A stretch of DNA of 64,000 nt from Streptomyces sp. NBC_00433 (GTDB taxonomy: Bacteria; Actinomycetota; Actinomycetes; Streptomycetales; Streptomycetaceae), in assembly GCA_036015235.1 (NCBI GenBank), contig CP107926.1, positions 3,972,001 through 4,036,000 of the forward strand, in the 5' to 3' direction. The notes under the pieces were generated by a model. It did not search any database, had not been told where the DNA came from, and saw only the letters and a program-made list of their open reading frames with translations. The position numbers and the translations under genes were made by a program. This document shows, one piece after another, positions 45,191 through 53,374 of this stretch (the stretch's first letter is position 1; each line of letters starts with the position of its first letter).

Positions 45191-45757
45191 TCAGCCGCGC
45201 TCGCGGGCGTAGCGCAGCAGCACCACCCCGTTCCCGAACCTGCGGGTGTCGGCGAGCCGGAGGCTCACGCGGCCGGCGGCGCCCGCGAAGAGCCGCTTGC
45301 CCGTGCCCAGCAGCACCGGGTGCACGTAGACCAGATACTCGTCGATGAGGTCGTGCTCGGCGAAGGCGGCGGCCAGGTCGGCGCCGCCCAGGGCGAGATC
45401 GCCGCCCGGCTCCGCCTTGAGGGCCTCGACCTCGGCGGGCACGACCTCGCGGACGACGGTGGCATTCCACTCGGCGCTCTCCAGCGTCCGCGAGTAGACG
45501 ATCTTGGGCATGTCCCGCCAGATACGGGCGAATTCCTTCACCGGCTCGGAAGCCGACGGGTCCTCGTCCGCGGTCGGCCAGAATTCGGCCATGAGTTCGT
45601 ATGTGACACGCCCGTCGAGAAATGCGCCCATGGTGCTCAGGTGCGCGTTGAAGTAGCTGTGCAGCTCCTCGTCCACGAGATGCCAGTCGATCTCGCGATG
45701 CGGCCCTTCCATGAAACCGTCGAGCGATACCGACATCATCAATACGATCTTTCGCAT
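45191..45757 (-). CDS. RibD C-terminal/dihydrofolate reductase-like family protein
   Basis: 188-residue reductase-like protein of the DfrA/RibD-C fold: KIVLMMSVSLDGFMEGP start, GRVTYELMAEFWP, then KIVYSRTLESAEWNATVV and LALGGADLAAAFAEHDLIDEYLVYVHPVLLGTGKRLF in order. NADPH-dependent reductase activity is likely, the substrate unknown. GAGGAG lies about 11 nt before the ATG. The longer open frame upstream antisense to folD is not coding. Confidence 0.88.
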   Translation of the reverse strand: MRKIVLMMSVSLDGFMEGPHREIDWHLVDEELHSYFNAHLSTMGAFLDGRVTYELMAEFWPTADEDPSASEPVKEFARIWRDMPKIVYSRTLESAEWNATVVREVVPAEVEALKAEPGGDLALGGADLAAAFAEHDLIDEYLVYVHPVLLGTGKRLFAGAAGRVSLRLADTRRFGNGVVLLRYARERG

Positions 45758-45901
45758 CGTGCTGGTGCTCCTCTTCTCGGTGCCGGGGATCCACGTGTCA
45801 CCCGAATTGTGCCGCCACGGTCCGACAATGGCCGCGACCAGCGGTTTCGGCGCGCGATAGGCTCCCCGCGTACGAGGACGGCGGCACGAGAGGCGACCCG
45901 G

Positions 45902-46540
45902 GTGCACGGTCAGGCGCGGTTCCAGGACGAGACGGTCGGCGGCTATCTGGACCGGCTGGCGGCCCGGTCGCCTGCCCCCGGCGGCGGAGCGGCGGCCGCG
46001 CTGCACGCGGCCCAGGGCGCGGCCCTGCTGGGCATGGTCGCCCGTTACAGCACCGGTGAGAAATACGCCGCCCAGGCCGCCGCCATCGCCCGTATCACCG
46101 CCGAGAGCGACGAACTGCGCTCGGCCGCCCTGGACTTGGCCGCCGCCGACGCGGCGGCCTTCACCGCCGTGACCGACGCGTACGCGCTGCCGCGCGCGGA
46201 CGAGGCGCAGAAGGCCGCCAGGTCGGCGGCCATCGCCCAGGCCCTCGCCGGAGCCGCCCGGCCGCCCGCCGACGTCATCGGCGTGGCCCGCCGGATCGTC
46301 GGCCTCGCGGAGGAGCTGCTGCCGATCGGCAACCCGAACGTCGTGACGGACGTCGCCGCCGCGGCGGAGGCGGCCAGGGCGGCGGCCACCACCGCCCGGG
46401 TGAATGTCGAGGTCAACCTCGCCGGCATCAAGGACCCCGCCGCCCGCGCCGGCCTGTCGGCGTCCACCGGCGACGTCGACCCGCTCGCCGAGCGGGCCGC
46501 GGCGGTGACCGAGGCGGTACGCGGGACGTTGACCCGCTGA
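45902..46540 (+). CDS. Formiminotransferase-cyclodeaminase family protein (FTCD C-terminal type)
   Basis: 212-residue all-helical protein matching the cyclodeaminase half of FTCD: ETVGGYLDRLAARSPAPGGGAAAALHAAQGAALLGMVARY (in order, residues 9-48) is the family opening, with the substrate-binding PGGG loop. It would convert formimino-THF to methenyl-THF. GTG start with GAGAGG about 9 nt upstream. A FolD-like gene follows after 76 bases, so the two likely work on the same folate intermediates. Confidence 0.87.
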   Translation: MHGQARFQDETVGGYLDRLAARSPAPGGGAAAALHAAQGAALLGMVARYSTGEKYAAQAAAIARITAESDELRSAALDLAAADAAAFTAVTDAYALPRADEAQKAARSAAIAQALAGAARPPADVIGVARRIVGLAEELLPIGNPNVVTDVAAAAEAARAAATTARVNVEVNLAGIKDPAARAGLSASTGDVDPLAERAAAVTEAVRGTLTR

Positions 46541-46616
46541 CCCGGGCCGTACGCCGCCCCCCGTCCGACAAGAGCCGCCCGGCCGCCCGCCGGGCCGTAT
46601 CCGAGGAGTCGTCGCC

Positions 46617-47483
46617 ATGACCGAGACCGTTCCGCTCACCGGTGCCGCGCCCGCCGCCGTCCTGCGGGACGAGGCGCAGGGGATCGCGGAGCAGCTGGTG
46701 CGGGAGGCGGGCGTGAAGCCGCGGCTCGTGGTCGTCGTGGCGACCGAGGACGAGAGCACCGCCTGGTATGTGCGGTCGATCACCCGGGCCGCCGCGAAGG
46801 CCGGCATCGCGTGCGACACCGTACGGCTGCCCGCGGACGCCGAAGCCGCCGCGATCCGCGAGGAATTGGCCGCGCTGAGCGCCGACGCGGGTGTGCACGG
46901 GGTGATCCTGCAGACGCCGCTGCCGCCCGGCGCTTCCGCCGCCGACCTGGCGGGGGCCATCGCGCCGGAGAAGGACGTGGACGGCGCGAACCCGCTGAGC
47001 CTGGGCCGGCTGGCCGCGGGCCTGCACGCCTTCGCGCCCGCCACCGCGGAGGCCGTCGTCAGCCTGCTGGACGCGCACGGCGTCGGGCTCGCCGGCCGCG
47101 GTGTCGCCGTCGTCGGCCGCTCCACCGTCGTCGGCAAGCCGCTCGCGCACCTGCTGCTCGACCGCGACGCGACGGTGACCGTGTGCCATTCGCGCACCGC
47201 CGACCTGGCGGCGGTGACCCGCACCGCGGACATCGTCGTAGCCGCGGCGGGCCGCCCCGGGCTGATCACCGCCGGCCACCTCGCCCCGGGCGCGATCGTC
47301 GTGGACGTCGGCACCAACCCCACCGAGGACGGCGGCCTGACCGGCGACGTGGACGCGCAGTCGGTCGCCGGCCTGGCCGCGGCGCTGTCCCCCGTGCCGG
47401 GCGGCGTCGGCCCGGTCACCACCGCGCTGCTGCTCCAGCACACCGCGCTCGCCGCGAGCAGGGCCGTCGCCGGGCACCAGTGA
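46617..47483 (+). CDS. FolD-type methylenetetrahydrofolate dehydrogenase/cyclohydrolase paralogue lacking the catalytic lysine
   Basis: 288-residue FolD fold. Tyr51 is kept in WYVRSI, but the essential Lys of the YxxxK motif is Ile55. Other sites are intact: LQTPLPPG (Gln), PEKDVDGANPLSLGRL (Asp), the Rossmann motif GRSTVVGKPLAHLL and PGGVGPVTTALLL. In FolD the Lys drives cyclohydrolase and aids dehydrogenase chemistry, so this protein may be a dehydrogenase only or have another role. It follows the cyclodeaminase-like gene. The normal FolD would be elsewhere on the chromosome. Confidence 0.88.
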   Translation: MTETVPLTGAAPAAVLRDEAQGIAEQLVREAGVKPRLVVVVATEDESTAWYVRSITRAAAKAGIACDTVRLPADAEAAAIREELAALSADAGVHGVILQTPLPPGASAADLAGAIAPEKDVDGANPLSLGRLAAGLHAFAPATAEAVVSLLDAHGVGLAGRGVAVVGRSTVVGKPLAHLLLDRDATVTVCHSRTADLAAVTRTADIVVAAAGRPGLITAGHLAPGAIVVDVGTNPTEDGGLTGDVDAQSVAGLAAALSPVPGGVGPVTTALLLQHTALAASRAVAGHQ

Positions 47484-47492
47484 CATCTGTCA
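47481..47492. promoter_or_regulatory. TGACATCTGTCA palindrome
   Basis: A near-perfect inverted repeat (TGACA-TC-TGTCA) starting at the FolD-like stop codon and lying 60 bases before the membrane protein gene at 47553. Similar TGACA/TGTCA sites precede genes controlled by NarL-type response regulators in Streptomyces. Control of 47553 is inferred. Confidence 0.4.
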
Positions 47493-47552
47493 TGCCCGAC
47501 TACGGATGTACGGCTCTGCCGCCCGCACCCGGCCGACGGCGATGCTCATGCC

Positions 47553-48023
47553 ATGGCAATCACCGACGCACCGCGCACCCTGGACAGCAAGGACACCGAG
47601 CCCGGCAAGGCCGTTGAGGCCGGCGCACAGTGCCCCGGCGGCGCGGCGGGCTTCAAGGCCGTCCCGGTGTGGTTCTTCGCCTTCGAAGGCCTGATGGGCG
47701 CCTCCTACGACATCGTCAGGTCCTCCCCGCACGCCTGGATCTTCCTCGCCGCCTCCGTCGCGGCGAACATCGTGCTGGCCCGCACGGTGATGCGCGGGCG
47801 GCTGAAGATGGCCAAGGCGCTGCTCAAGGGCAGGCGCACCCGCAAGATCGCGGTCGGCCTGATCGCGCTGCGGGCCGCCGTGCACGTCGCGCTCGGCGCG
47901 GCCGGCATGCAGGTGACGTCGGGCCCCGCGCACATCGCGCTGGCCGGCGCCATGTGCGCCGCCACGGTCGCGCTGCTGTCCTTCGAGCAGCGGGTGATGC
48001 TGCGGGCGCTGGCCGCGGCCTGA
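47553..48023 (+). CDS. Small integral membrane protein of unknown function
   Basis: 156 residues with a hydrophilic N-terminal 35 residues, then four hydrophobic segments near residues 37-55, 61-78, 98-118 and 124-142. No recognisable motif. The ATG has no strong ribosome site. Preceded by a TGACATCTGTCA palindrome. Confidence 0.7.
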   Translation: MAITDAPRTLDSKDTEPGKAVEAGAQCPGGAAGFKAVPVWFFAFEGLMGASYDIVRSSPHAWIFLAASVAANIVLARTVMRGRLKMAKALLKGRRTRKIAVGLIALRAAVHVALGAAGMQVTSGPAHIALAGAMCAATVALLSFEQRVMLRALAAA

Positions 48024-48141
48024 GCGCGCGGCGCCGCGGGCGTAGGAGCCCACGGGTCCACGGACGGACGGGCGTACGTACCGCGGAAGCCGCCGCATAT
48101 GCTGCGGGAAACGCAGCGCACCACCCGAGAGGCAGCACGAC

Positions 48142-48906
48142 ATGAGCACCCGTACCGCAGTGGTCACCGGCGCGAGCAGCGGTATCGGCGCCGCCACCGC
48201 CCGCAGGCTCGCCGCCGCCGGCTTCCACGTCGTGCTCACCGCGCGCCGCACGGAACGGCTCGACGCCCTCGCCGCGGAACTGACCGCGGCCGGAGGCAGT
48301 GTGGCCGTCCACGCCCTCGACGTGACCGACAGGGCCGCCGTGGACGCCTTCGCGGGCGGCCTGGACGCCTACCCGCCGCTGCACGTCCTGGTCAACAACG
48401 CGGGCGGCGCGCTCGGCACCGACCCGGTCGCCACCGCCGACCCGGCGGACTGGCGGGCGATGTTCGAGGTCAACGTGCTCGGCGTGCTCAATGTCACGCA
48501 GGCCCTGCTGCCCGCGCTCAGCTCATCGGGCGACGGCACGATCGTCGTCCTGTCCTCGACCGCGGGCCTGGCGACGTACGAGGGCGGCGGCGGCTACGTG
48601 GCCGCCAAGCACGGCGCCCACGTCATCGCCGAGACGCTGCGGCTGGAACTGAACGGCCAGCCGGTGCGGGTCATCGAGATCGCCCCCGGCATGGTCAAGA
48701 CCGACGAGTTCGCCCTCACCCGCTTCCGCGGCGACGCGGACCGCGCCGCCGCGGTCTACGCCGGTGTGGCCGAGCCGCTGACCGCCGACGACGTCGCCGA
48801 CACCGTGGCGTGGGCCGTCACCCGCCCGGCCCACGTCAACGTCGACCTGCTGGTGCTGCGGCCGCGCGCCCAGGCGTCCAACTACAAGGTGCACCGCGAG
48901 CGGTAG
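48142..48906 (+). CDS. Short-chain dehydrogenase/reductase (YdfG-like)
   Basis: 254-residue classical SDR. NADP-binding motif TGASSGIG at 9-16, NNAGG at about 90, catalytic Ser in VVLSSTAG and the YVAAKHG active-site pair. The segment PGMVKTDEF and the C-terminus NYKVHRER resemble the YdfG/serine-threonine dehydrogenase group. Substrate not certain. GAGAGGCAGCAC precedes the ATG. Confidence 0.9.
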   Translation: MSTRTAVVTGASSGIGAATARRLAAAGFHVVLTARRTERLDALAAELTAAGGSVAVHALDVTDRAAVDAFAGGLDAYPPLHVLVNNAGGALGTDPVATADPADWRAMFEVNVLGVLNVTQALLPALSSSGDGTIVVLSSTAGLATYEGGGGYVAAKHGAHVIAETLRLELNGQPVRVIEIAPGMVKTDEFALTRFRGDADRAAAVYAGVAEPLTADDVADTVAWAVTRPAHVNVDLLVLRPRAQASNYKVHRER

Positions 48907-49114
48907 CCGTCACACGGGCGGGTGAACTCCTGGCCCACCGTCAACTTCCGCCCCCGCGGGGGTTAACGGTGCCCCGGCGCCGGGAATCATGTCCGCGTCC
49001 GGTCTTCGCGCGTAGATCCGTACGGCACCCGTTCCCCTCGGCACGGGCCAGCCCCGAGCCGCCCCCCGCGGCCCGGGGCGGTCGTCCGTGCGCGTCCGTA
49101 CCGGAGGTTCGCTC

Positions 49115-49594
49115 ATGCGCGTCCGCCTGGCACTCCCCCTCGCCGCCGCCGTCCTGTCCCTGCCCGCCGTGCTCGCCGCCGCCGCCCCGGCAGGCGCCGC
49201 GCCCGCCGACAAGGCGCAGGTGCTCAGCAGCTGGACCCAGACCAGCGCCGCCAGTTACAACACCTGGCTCGCCGCCCGCAACGACCAGGCCGCCTGGTCG
49301 GCCTACGGCTTCGACTGGTCGACCGACTACTGCTCGGACTCCCCCGACAACCCGCTGGGCTTCCCCTTCAAGACCGCCTGCGCCCGGCACGACTTCGGCT
49401 ACCGCAACTACAAGAAGGCCGGCACCTTCAGCGCCAACAAGGCCCGGCTGGACAACATGCTCTACGCCGACCTCGAAAGGGTCTGCGCCGGCTATTCCGG
49501 CGCGACCAAGTCCGCTTGCGACGCCACCGCGTGGACGTATTACCACGCGGTGGACATCTTCGGCTCGGCCAGGCCCGCTCGGAGCGCCGCCTGA
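49115..49594 (+). CDS. Secreted phospholipase A2 (prokaryotic type)
   Basis: 159-residue exported enzyme releasing the sn-2 fatty acid of phospholipids. Signal peptide to about residue 30 (PAGAA), then a mature chain of about 125 residues as in streptomycete PLA2. Catalytic His-Asp pair lies in CARHDFGYRNY, the calcium loop precedes it (DNPLGFPFKTAC), and four Cys allow two disulfides. The ATG at 49115 has GGAGG 7 nt upstream; a nine-codon upstream GTG is unlikely. A strong terminator follows. Confidence 0.93.
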   Translation: MRVRLALPLAAAVLSLPAVLAAAAPAGAAPADKAQVLSSWTQTSAASYNTWLAARNDQAAWSAYGFDWSTDYCSDSPDNPLGFPFKTACARHDFGYRNYKKAGTFSANKARLDNMLYADLERVCAGYSGATKSACDATAWTYYHAVDIFGSARPARSAA

Positions 49595-49599
49595 CGTGC

Positions 49600-49639
49600 C
49601 CGGCGGGCCGGGACCTCTCGCAAGGCCCCGGCCCGCCGG
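49600..49639. terminator. Bidirectional terminator hairpin
   Basis: CCGGCGGGCCGGG and CCCGGCCCGCCGG form a perfect 13-base stem with a 14-base loop between the phospholipase gene and the convergent alginate lyase gene. Confidence 0.8.
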
Positions 49640-49651
49640 CCCTCCCGGCCG

Positions 49652-50839
49652 TCAGCTGTGCGCGACGGTGAGGGCGTAGAAGGCGACGCGGGCGCCGTTG
49701 GTGGTGCTGTCGGAGGACGACTGGTTGTAGGAGCCGGCCTTGAAATACTGCTTGTAGGCGTTGAAGGACGACGGGATGGCGTAGTGCGTCACGCTCCCGT
49801 TGACGGTCAGGTCGATGGTGTTGCCGCCGGACACGCCGATCGTGTAGCTCCACTTGGTGCCGACCGCGACATGGCCCACGGTGTGCGTGGTCTGGCCGCC
49901 GTCCGGCGAGTTCTCCACGCCCGCGACGATGTCGCCGTTGGAGTGGTAATACAGCTCGATCAACGGCTTGGTGGACGTGCCGCCCGAGCCGAGGTGGATC
50001 TGCCCGACGCACACGTTCGACGTCACGGACACCACCCGCAGCGTCGCGTTCAGCCGGTGGGTGCCGGCCAGCGACCAGTCGGCGGCGCTGCCGTTGGTGT
50101 TCATCTCCCGCAGCTCGGAGCGGGCGTAGTTGGAGTTCGGCGTCGTGACGCCCTTCTCCGGCGCCCAGAAGGTCATGGCGCCGTCCGACCCGTCGGTGGA
50201 GAAGTACGAGTCCTGGTAGCCGCCCGAGCCCTGCAGCCGCGACGACGAGATCGTGGTGGGCGAGCCGGGCGAGCCGACCGGCTCCTGGAGCTCCCACACC
50301 GACAGGTTGAAGTTCCCGCCGGGCGCCACCCCGGTGTCGAGCCCCCCGGACGGCGGCGTCGACCCGCCGGGCAGCGTCCACTTCTGGTTGGCCGCGCCGG
50401 TGCACGTCCAGATCTGCAGCTGGTTGCCGTTGGCGGACGACTGGCCGGTCGCGTCCAGGCACTTGCCCGAGCCGGTGTTGACCAGCTGCCCGTTGCTCGC
50501 GGTCCACTGCTGCGCCGCGGTGCCGTTGCAGTCGTACAGCTGCACCTTGGCGCCGCTGGCCGTCGACGCGGCCGTCACGTCCATGCACTTGCCCAGCGCC
50601 CGAACCGAGTTGTCGGCATTGCCGACCGTCCAGCTCTGCGCGGCCGACCCGTTGCAGTCGTACAGCTGCACATGCGCCCCGTTGGCACTCGAAGCGGAGG
50701 CCACGTCGACGCACTTGCCACCGAGGCCGGTGATCGCCCCGGCACTCGCGGCCGAGGCACTGGGCGAGCCCAACAGCCCGAGCGCCCCGACGACACCCGC
50801 GGCGCTGACCGCCGCGAGCACTCTTGAACGGCTTTTCAT
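49652..50839 (-). CDS. Secreted alginate lyase (PL7 type) with ricin-type lectin domain
   Basis: 395-residue exported enzyme. Signal peptide ends near residue 30 (ASAAS). A beta-trefoil lectin domain (about 35-155) has three QxW repeats (QSW, QQW, QKW). The C-terminal domain from about 175 is polysaccharide lyase family 7: ARSELREM, QIH and YFKAGSYNQ are its three catalytic-site motifs. AAGGA lies 9 nt before the ATG (MKSRSRV). A DasR-like site is about 26 bases upstream, suggesting control by amino-sugar availability. Probably degrades an external uronate polymer. Confidence 0.91.
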   Translation of the reverse strand: MKSRSRVLAAVSAAGVVGALGLLGSPSASAASAGAITGLGGKCVDVASASSANGAHVQLYDCNGSAAQSWTVGNADNSVRALGKCMDVTAASTASGAKVQLYDCNGTAAQQWTASNGQLVNTGSGKCLDATGQSSANGNQLQIWTCTGAANQKWTLPGGSTPPSGGLDTGVAPGGNFNLSVWELQEPVGSPGSPTTISSSRLQGSGGYQDSYFSTDGSDGAMTFWAPEKGVTTPNSNYARSELREMNTNGSAADWSLAGTHRLNATLRVVSVTSNVCVGQIHLGSGGTSTKPLIELYYHSNGDIVAGVENSPDGGQTTHTVGHVAVGTKWSYTIGVSGGNTIDLTVNGSVTHYAIPSSFNAYKQYFKAGSYNQSSSDSTTNGARVAFYALTVAHS

Positions 50840-50864
50840 GTGGGGGGTCCTTAAGCCTAGAGGA

Positions 50865-50876
50865 TGGTCTAGTCCA
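50865..50876. promoter_or_regulatory. DasR-like (dre) site upstream of alginate lyase
   Basis: TGGTCTAGTCCA matches the dre core TGGTCTAGACCA at 11 of 12 positions. It lies 26 bases before the start codon of the lyase gene. DasR is the GntR-type repressor of N-acetylglucosamine and chitin genes in Streptomyces. The match is seen, the regulation inferred. Confidence 0.55.
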
Positions 50877-50983
50877 AAGGGTGCGCCCCAGTTGAATAAC
50901 ACGCCCCCGCCACCCCGTCAATGAGCGGCCGACGGAGGGCGGGGGCTCCAGGACCGTCCGGCCCGACGAAGGCCGGACCGTGG

Positions 50984-52177
50984 TCAGCCCTTGACGCAGA
51001 TGGCCTGCTTGAGCTTGGCCACCACCTCGACCAGGTCGCGCTGCTGCTCGATGACCCTCTCGATCGGCTTGTACGCGCCCGGGATCTCGTCCACGACACC
51101 GGAGTCCTTGCGGCACTCGACTCCGCGGGTCTGGTCTTCCAGGTCGCGGGTGGAGAAGCGCTTCTTCGCCGCGCTGCGGCTCATCTTGCGGCCTGCCCCG
51201 TGGGAGGCCGAGTTGAAGGCCGCGGTGTTGCCCAGGCCGCGCACGATGTAGGTCGCCGTGCCCATGGAGCCCGGGATGATGCCGAGGTCGCCGGTGCCCG
51301 CGCGGATCGCGCCCTTGCGGGTGACCAGCAGGTCCATGCCGTCGTAGCGCTCCTCCGCCACGTAGTTGTGGTGGCAGGAGATTTCCGGCTCGAATGTGGG
51401 CTTGGCCTTCTTCAGTTCACGACGGACGACGTCCTTGAACAGGGTCATCATGAGCGTGCGGTTCCACTTCGCGTACTCCTGCGCCCAGTAGAGGTCGCGC
51501 CGGTAGGCGGCCATCTGCGGGGTGTCCGACACGAAGACCGCCAGGTCGCGGTCGACCAGGCCCTGGTTGTGCGGGAGCTTCTGCGCCTCGCCGATGTGGA
51601 ATTCGGCCAGTTCCTTGCCGATGTTCCGCGAGCCCGAGTGCAGGGTCAGCCACACCGCGCCGTCCTCGTCGAGGGAGAGTTCGATGTGGTGGTTTCCCGA
51701 TCCGAGCGTGCCCATCTGCTGGGTGGCCCGCTCCCGGCGGAAGCGGACCTCGTCGGCCACTCCGTCGAAACGGGTCCAGAAGTCGTCCCAGCCGGCGGTG
51801 GTCAGCCCGAAGAAGCGGCCCGGTTCGAGCGGGTCGCGGTGCAGGCCGCGGCCGACCGGGATGGCCTGTTCGATCTTGGCGCGGAGGCGGGAGAGGTCGC
51901 CCGGGAGGTCGTTCGCGGTCAGCGAGGTCTTCACCGCGCTCATGCCGCAGCCGATGTCGACGCCGACCGCGGCCGGGCAGACGGCGCCGTGCATGGCGAT
52001 GACGGAGCCGACGGTGGCGCCCTTGCCGTAGTGGACGTCGGGCATCACGGCGAGGCCCTTGATCCAGGGCAGCGTGGAGACGTTGCGGAGCTGCTGCATC
52101 GCGCCGCTGTCGACGGTGGACGGGTCGGTCCACATGCGGATCGGCACCCGGACCCCGGGCACTTCGGTGTACGACAT
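50984..52177 (-). CDS. rtcB: RNA-splicing/repair ligase RtcB
   Basis: 397-residue Mn-dependent RNA ligase joining 2',3'-cyclic phosphate or 3'-phosphate ends to 5'-OH. Metal ligands are seen as Asp74 and Cys77 in VGVDIGCG, with GSGNHHIE and the His of CHHNY; the guanylated His is His326 in SHGAGRKMSR. The ATG (MSYTEVPG) has GGGGGG 7 nt upstream. No archease or RtcA gene is nearby. An inverted repeat lies in the upstream gap. Confidence 0.95.
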   Translation of the reverse strand: MSYTEVPGVRVPIRMWTDPSTVDSGAMQQLRNVSTLPWIKGLAVMPDVHYGKGATVGSVIAMHGAVCPAAVGVDIGCGMSAVKTSLTANDLPGDLSRLRAKIEQAIPVGRGLHRDPLEPGRFFGLTTAGWDDFWTRFDGVADEVRFRRERATQQMGTLGSGNHHIELSLDEDGAVWLTLHSGSRNIGKELAEFHIGEAQKLPHNQGLVDRDLAVFVSDTPQMAAYRRDLYWAQEYAKWNRTLMMTLFKDVVRRELKKAKPTFEPEISCHHNYVAEERYDGMDLLVTRKGAIRAGTGDLGIIPGSMGTATYIVRGLGNTAAFNSASHGAGRKMSRSAAKKRFSTRDLEDQTRGVECRKDSGVVDEIPGAYKPIERVIEQQRDLVEVVAKLKQAICVKG

Positions 52178-52425
52178 GGCTGCCCCCCGGACATCGACCA
52201 TCAGTGAGAAATGAGACGAATCGGCGCAACTGCCTGATTCGTCGAACAAGGGAACGCGTCACCCGATAAACCCACCCCAGCGGGCGGTTTCGGTGAGGCG
52301 TGCGGTAGACATTGTGTCCAGGGTTCGCTCATGCGCGCCAAGGAATTACCGCAGCGGGTCAACCGGCGTACGCATTCCGGTCCAATCCGCCGCGATCCTG
52401 GCGCCTTCCGATCGAGAGGCGGCAC
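52178..52425. promoter_or_regulatory. Divergent control region of rtcB with inverted repeat
   Basis: A 248-base gap between rtcB and the lipoprotein gene. GACGAATC (52215-52222) and GATTCGTC (52236-52243) form an 8-base inverted repeat with a 13-base spacer, about 40 bases before rtcB: possible operator or leader hairpin. No gene seen. Confidence 0.45.
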
Positions 52426-53226
52426 GTGAGGCAAGGGCTCCGCCCCGCGCGGTCAACGCGGTCGAGTGTCGCGCTCGGCGCACCGGCTCTGGCGCTGGTG
52501 CTCGCGGTCGGCGCGCTCGGCGTGCTCAGCGCCTGTACGGGCGGCGGCGCGGGCGGCGCGGCGAACGACAGCAAGTCCGTACAGCTGCCCTACGGCGGCA
52601 CCGTGTCCCCGGCGCCCCCTGGCAAGTACAAGACGCTGCCGCAGCCGTGCGCCGCGGTCGACCTCGACACCCTGAAGGCACTGGTGCCGGGCGCGCTGGA
52701 CTACTCGGGGCGGGAGTCGCTGACGTACGACACCGACCGCCGGGTCGGGTGCGGCTGGCAGGCCAGTACCCCGGACGGCCGCAGCCGGGCGCTGACCATC
52801 GACCTGGAGCGGGTCGTCTCCTACGACCCGGCGGTGAGCGACGAGGTCGAGGCGAGGACGGACTTCGACGACATGGCGATGGCCGCGTCGATCCCGCCGG
52901 CGCCCGGCACGACACCGACCACGCCGACCACCCCGACGACCGACCCCGGCAGCACGTCGCCGGCCGGTTCTGGCGGCAGCAGCCCGGACCTGTCGCCGCG
53001 GCGGCTGGCGGATGTGGGGAACGCCGCATACATCAACGACAAGCCCTCGACGTCGAAAGGCCTCGCCCGCCGCGATGTGACGCTGGTCTTCTGCACCGCC
53101 AACGTCGTCGTGAGCATCCGCTACGCACAGTCCTCGCCCGCGGACGTCCTGCCGCCGCAGAGCCTTGACCTGCAACGGGGCGCCGAGAAGGTGGCCGGCC
53201 AGCTGGAGAAGAAGGTCGAGCGCTGA
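52426..53226 (+). CDS. DUF3558-like lipoprotein
   Basis: 266-residue lipoprotein with lipobox LSAC (Cys37) after a hydrophobic stretch. The mature part opens with Gly/Ala spacer, then a domain with PQPCAAVDLDTLKALVPG and VGCGWQAS, the two-Cys pattern usual for DUF3558 lipoproteins, and a Pro/Thr/Ser insert around residues 163-185. GTG start chosen for GAGAGG 6 nt upstream. It and the next gene are related in layout and may be tandem paralogues. Function unknown. Confidence 0.78.
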   Translation: MRQGLRPARSTRSSVALGAPALALVLAVGALGVLSACTGGGAGGAANDSKSVQLPYGGTVSPAPPGKYKTLPQPCAAVDLDTLKALVPGALDYSGRESLTYDTDRRVGCGWQASTPDGRSRALTIDLERVVSYDPAVSDEVEARTDFDDMAMAASIPPAPGTTPTTPTTPTTDPGSTSPAGSGGSSPDLSPRRLADVGNAAYINDKPSTSKGLARRDVTLVFCTANVVVSIRYAQSSPADVLPPQSLDLQRGAEKVAGQLEKKVER

Positions 53227-53374
53227 GCGGCGGGCGGCGCGGCCGCCCGCCGCGGACCCCTTAGGGTGGAGGGCCGACCGGCCCATGCCGGGCATCCGCA
53301 CCGCCGGACGGCAGCCGTACGGCGGTTCGGACGACAGCCGATCCACGCCGCCGGACACACGAGGACTGGGACCC

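Noticed and set aside
53165..53374. N-terminal extension of the second DUF3558-like lipoprotein
   Set aside because: It would place the signal peptide and lipobox in the middle of the protein; the ATG at 53375 has a proper ribosome site.
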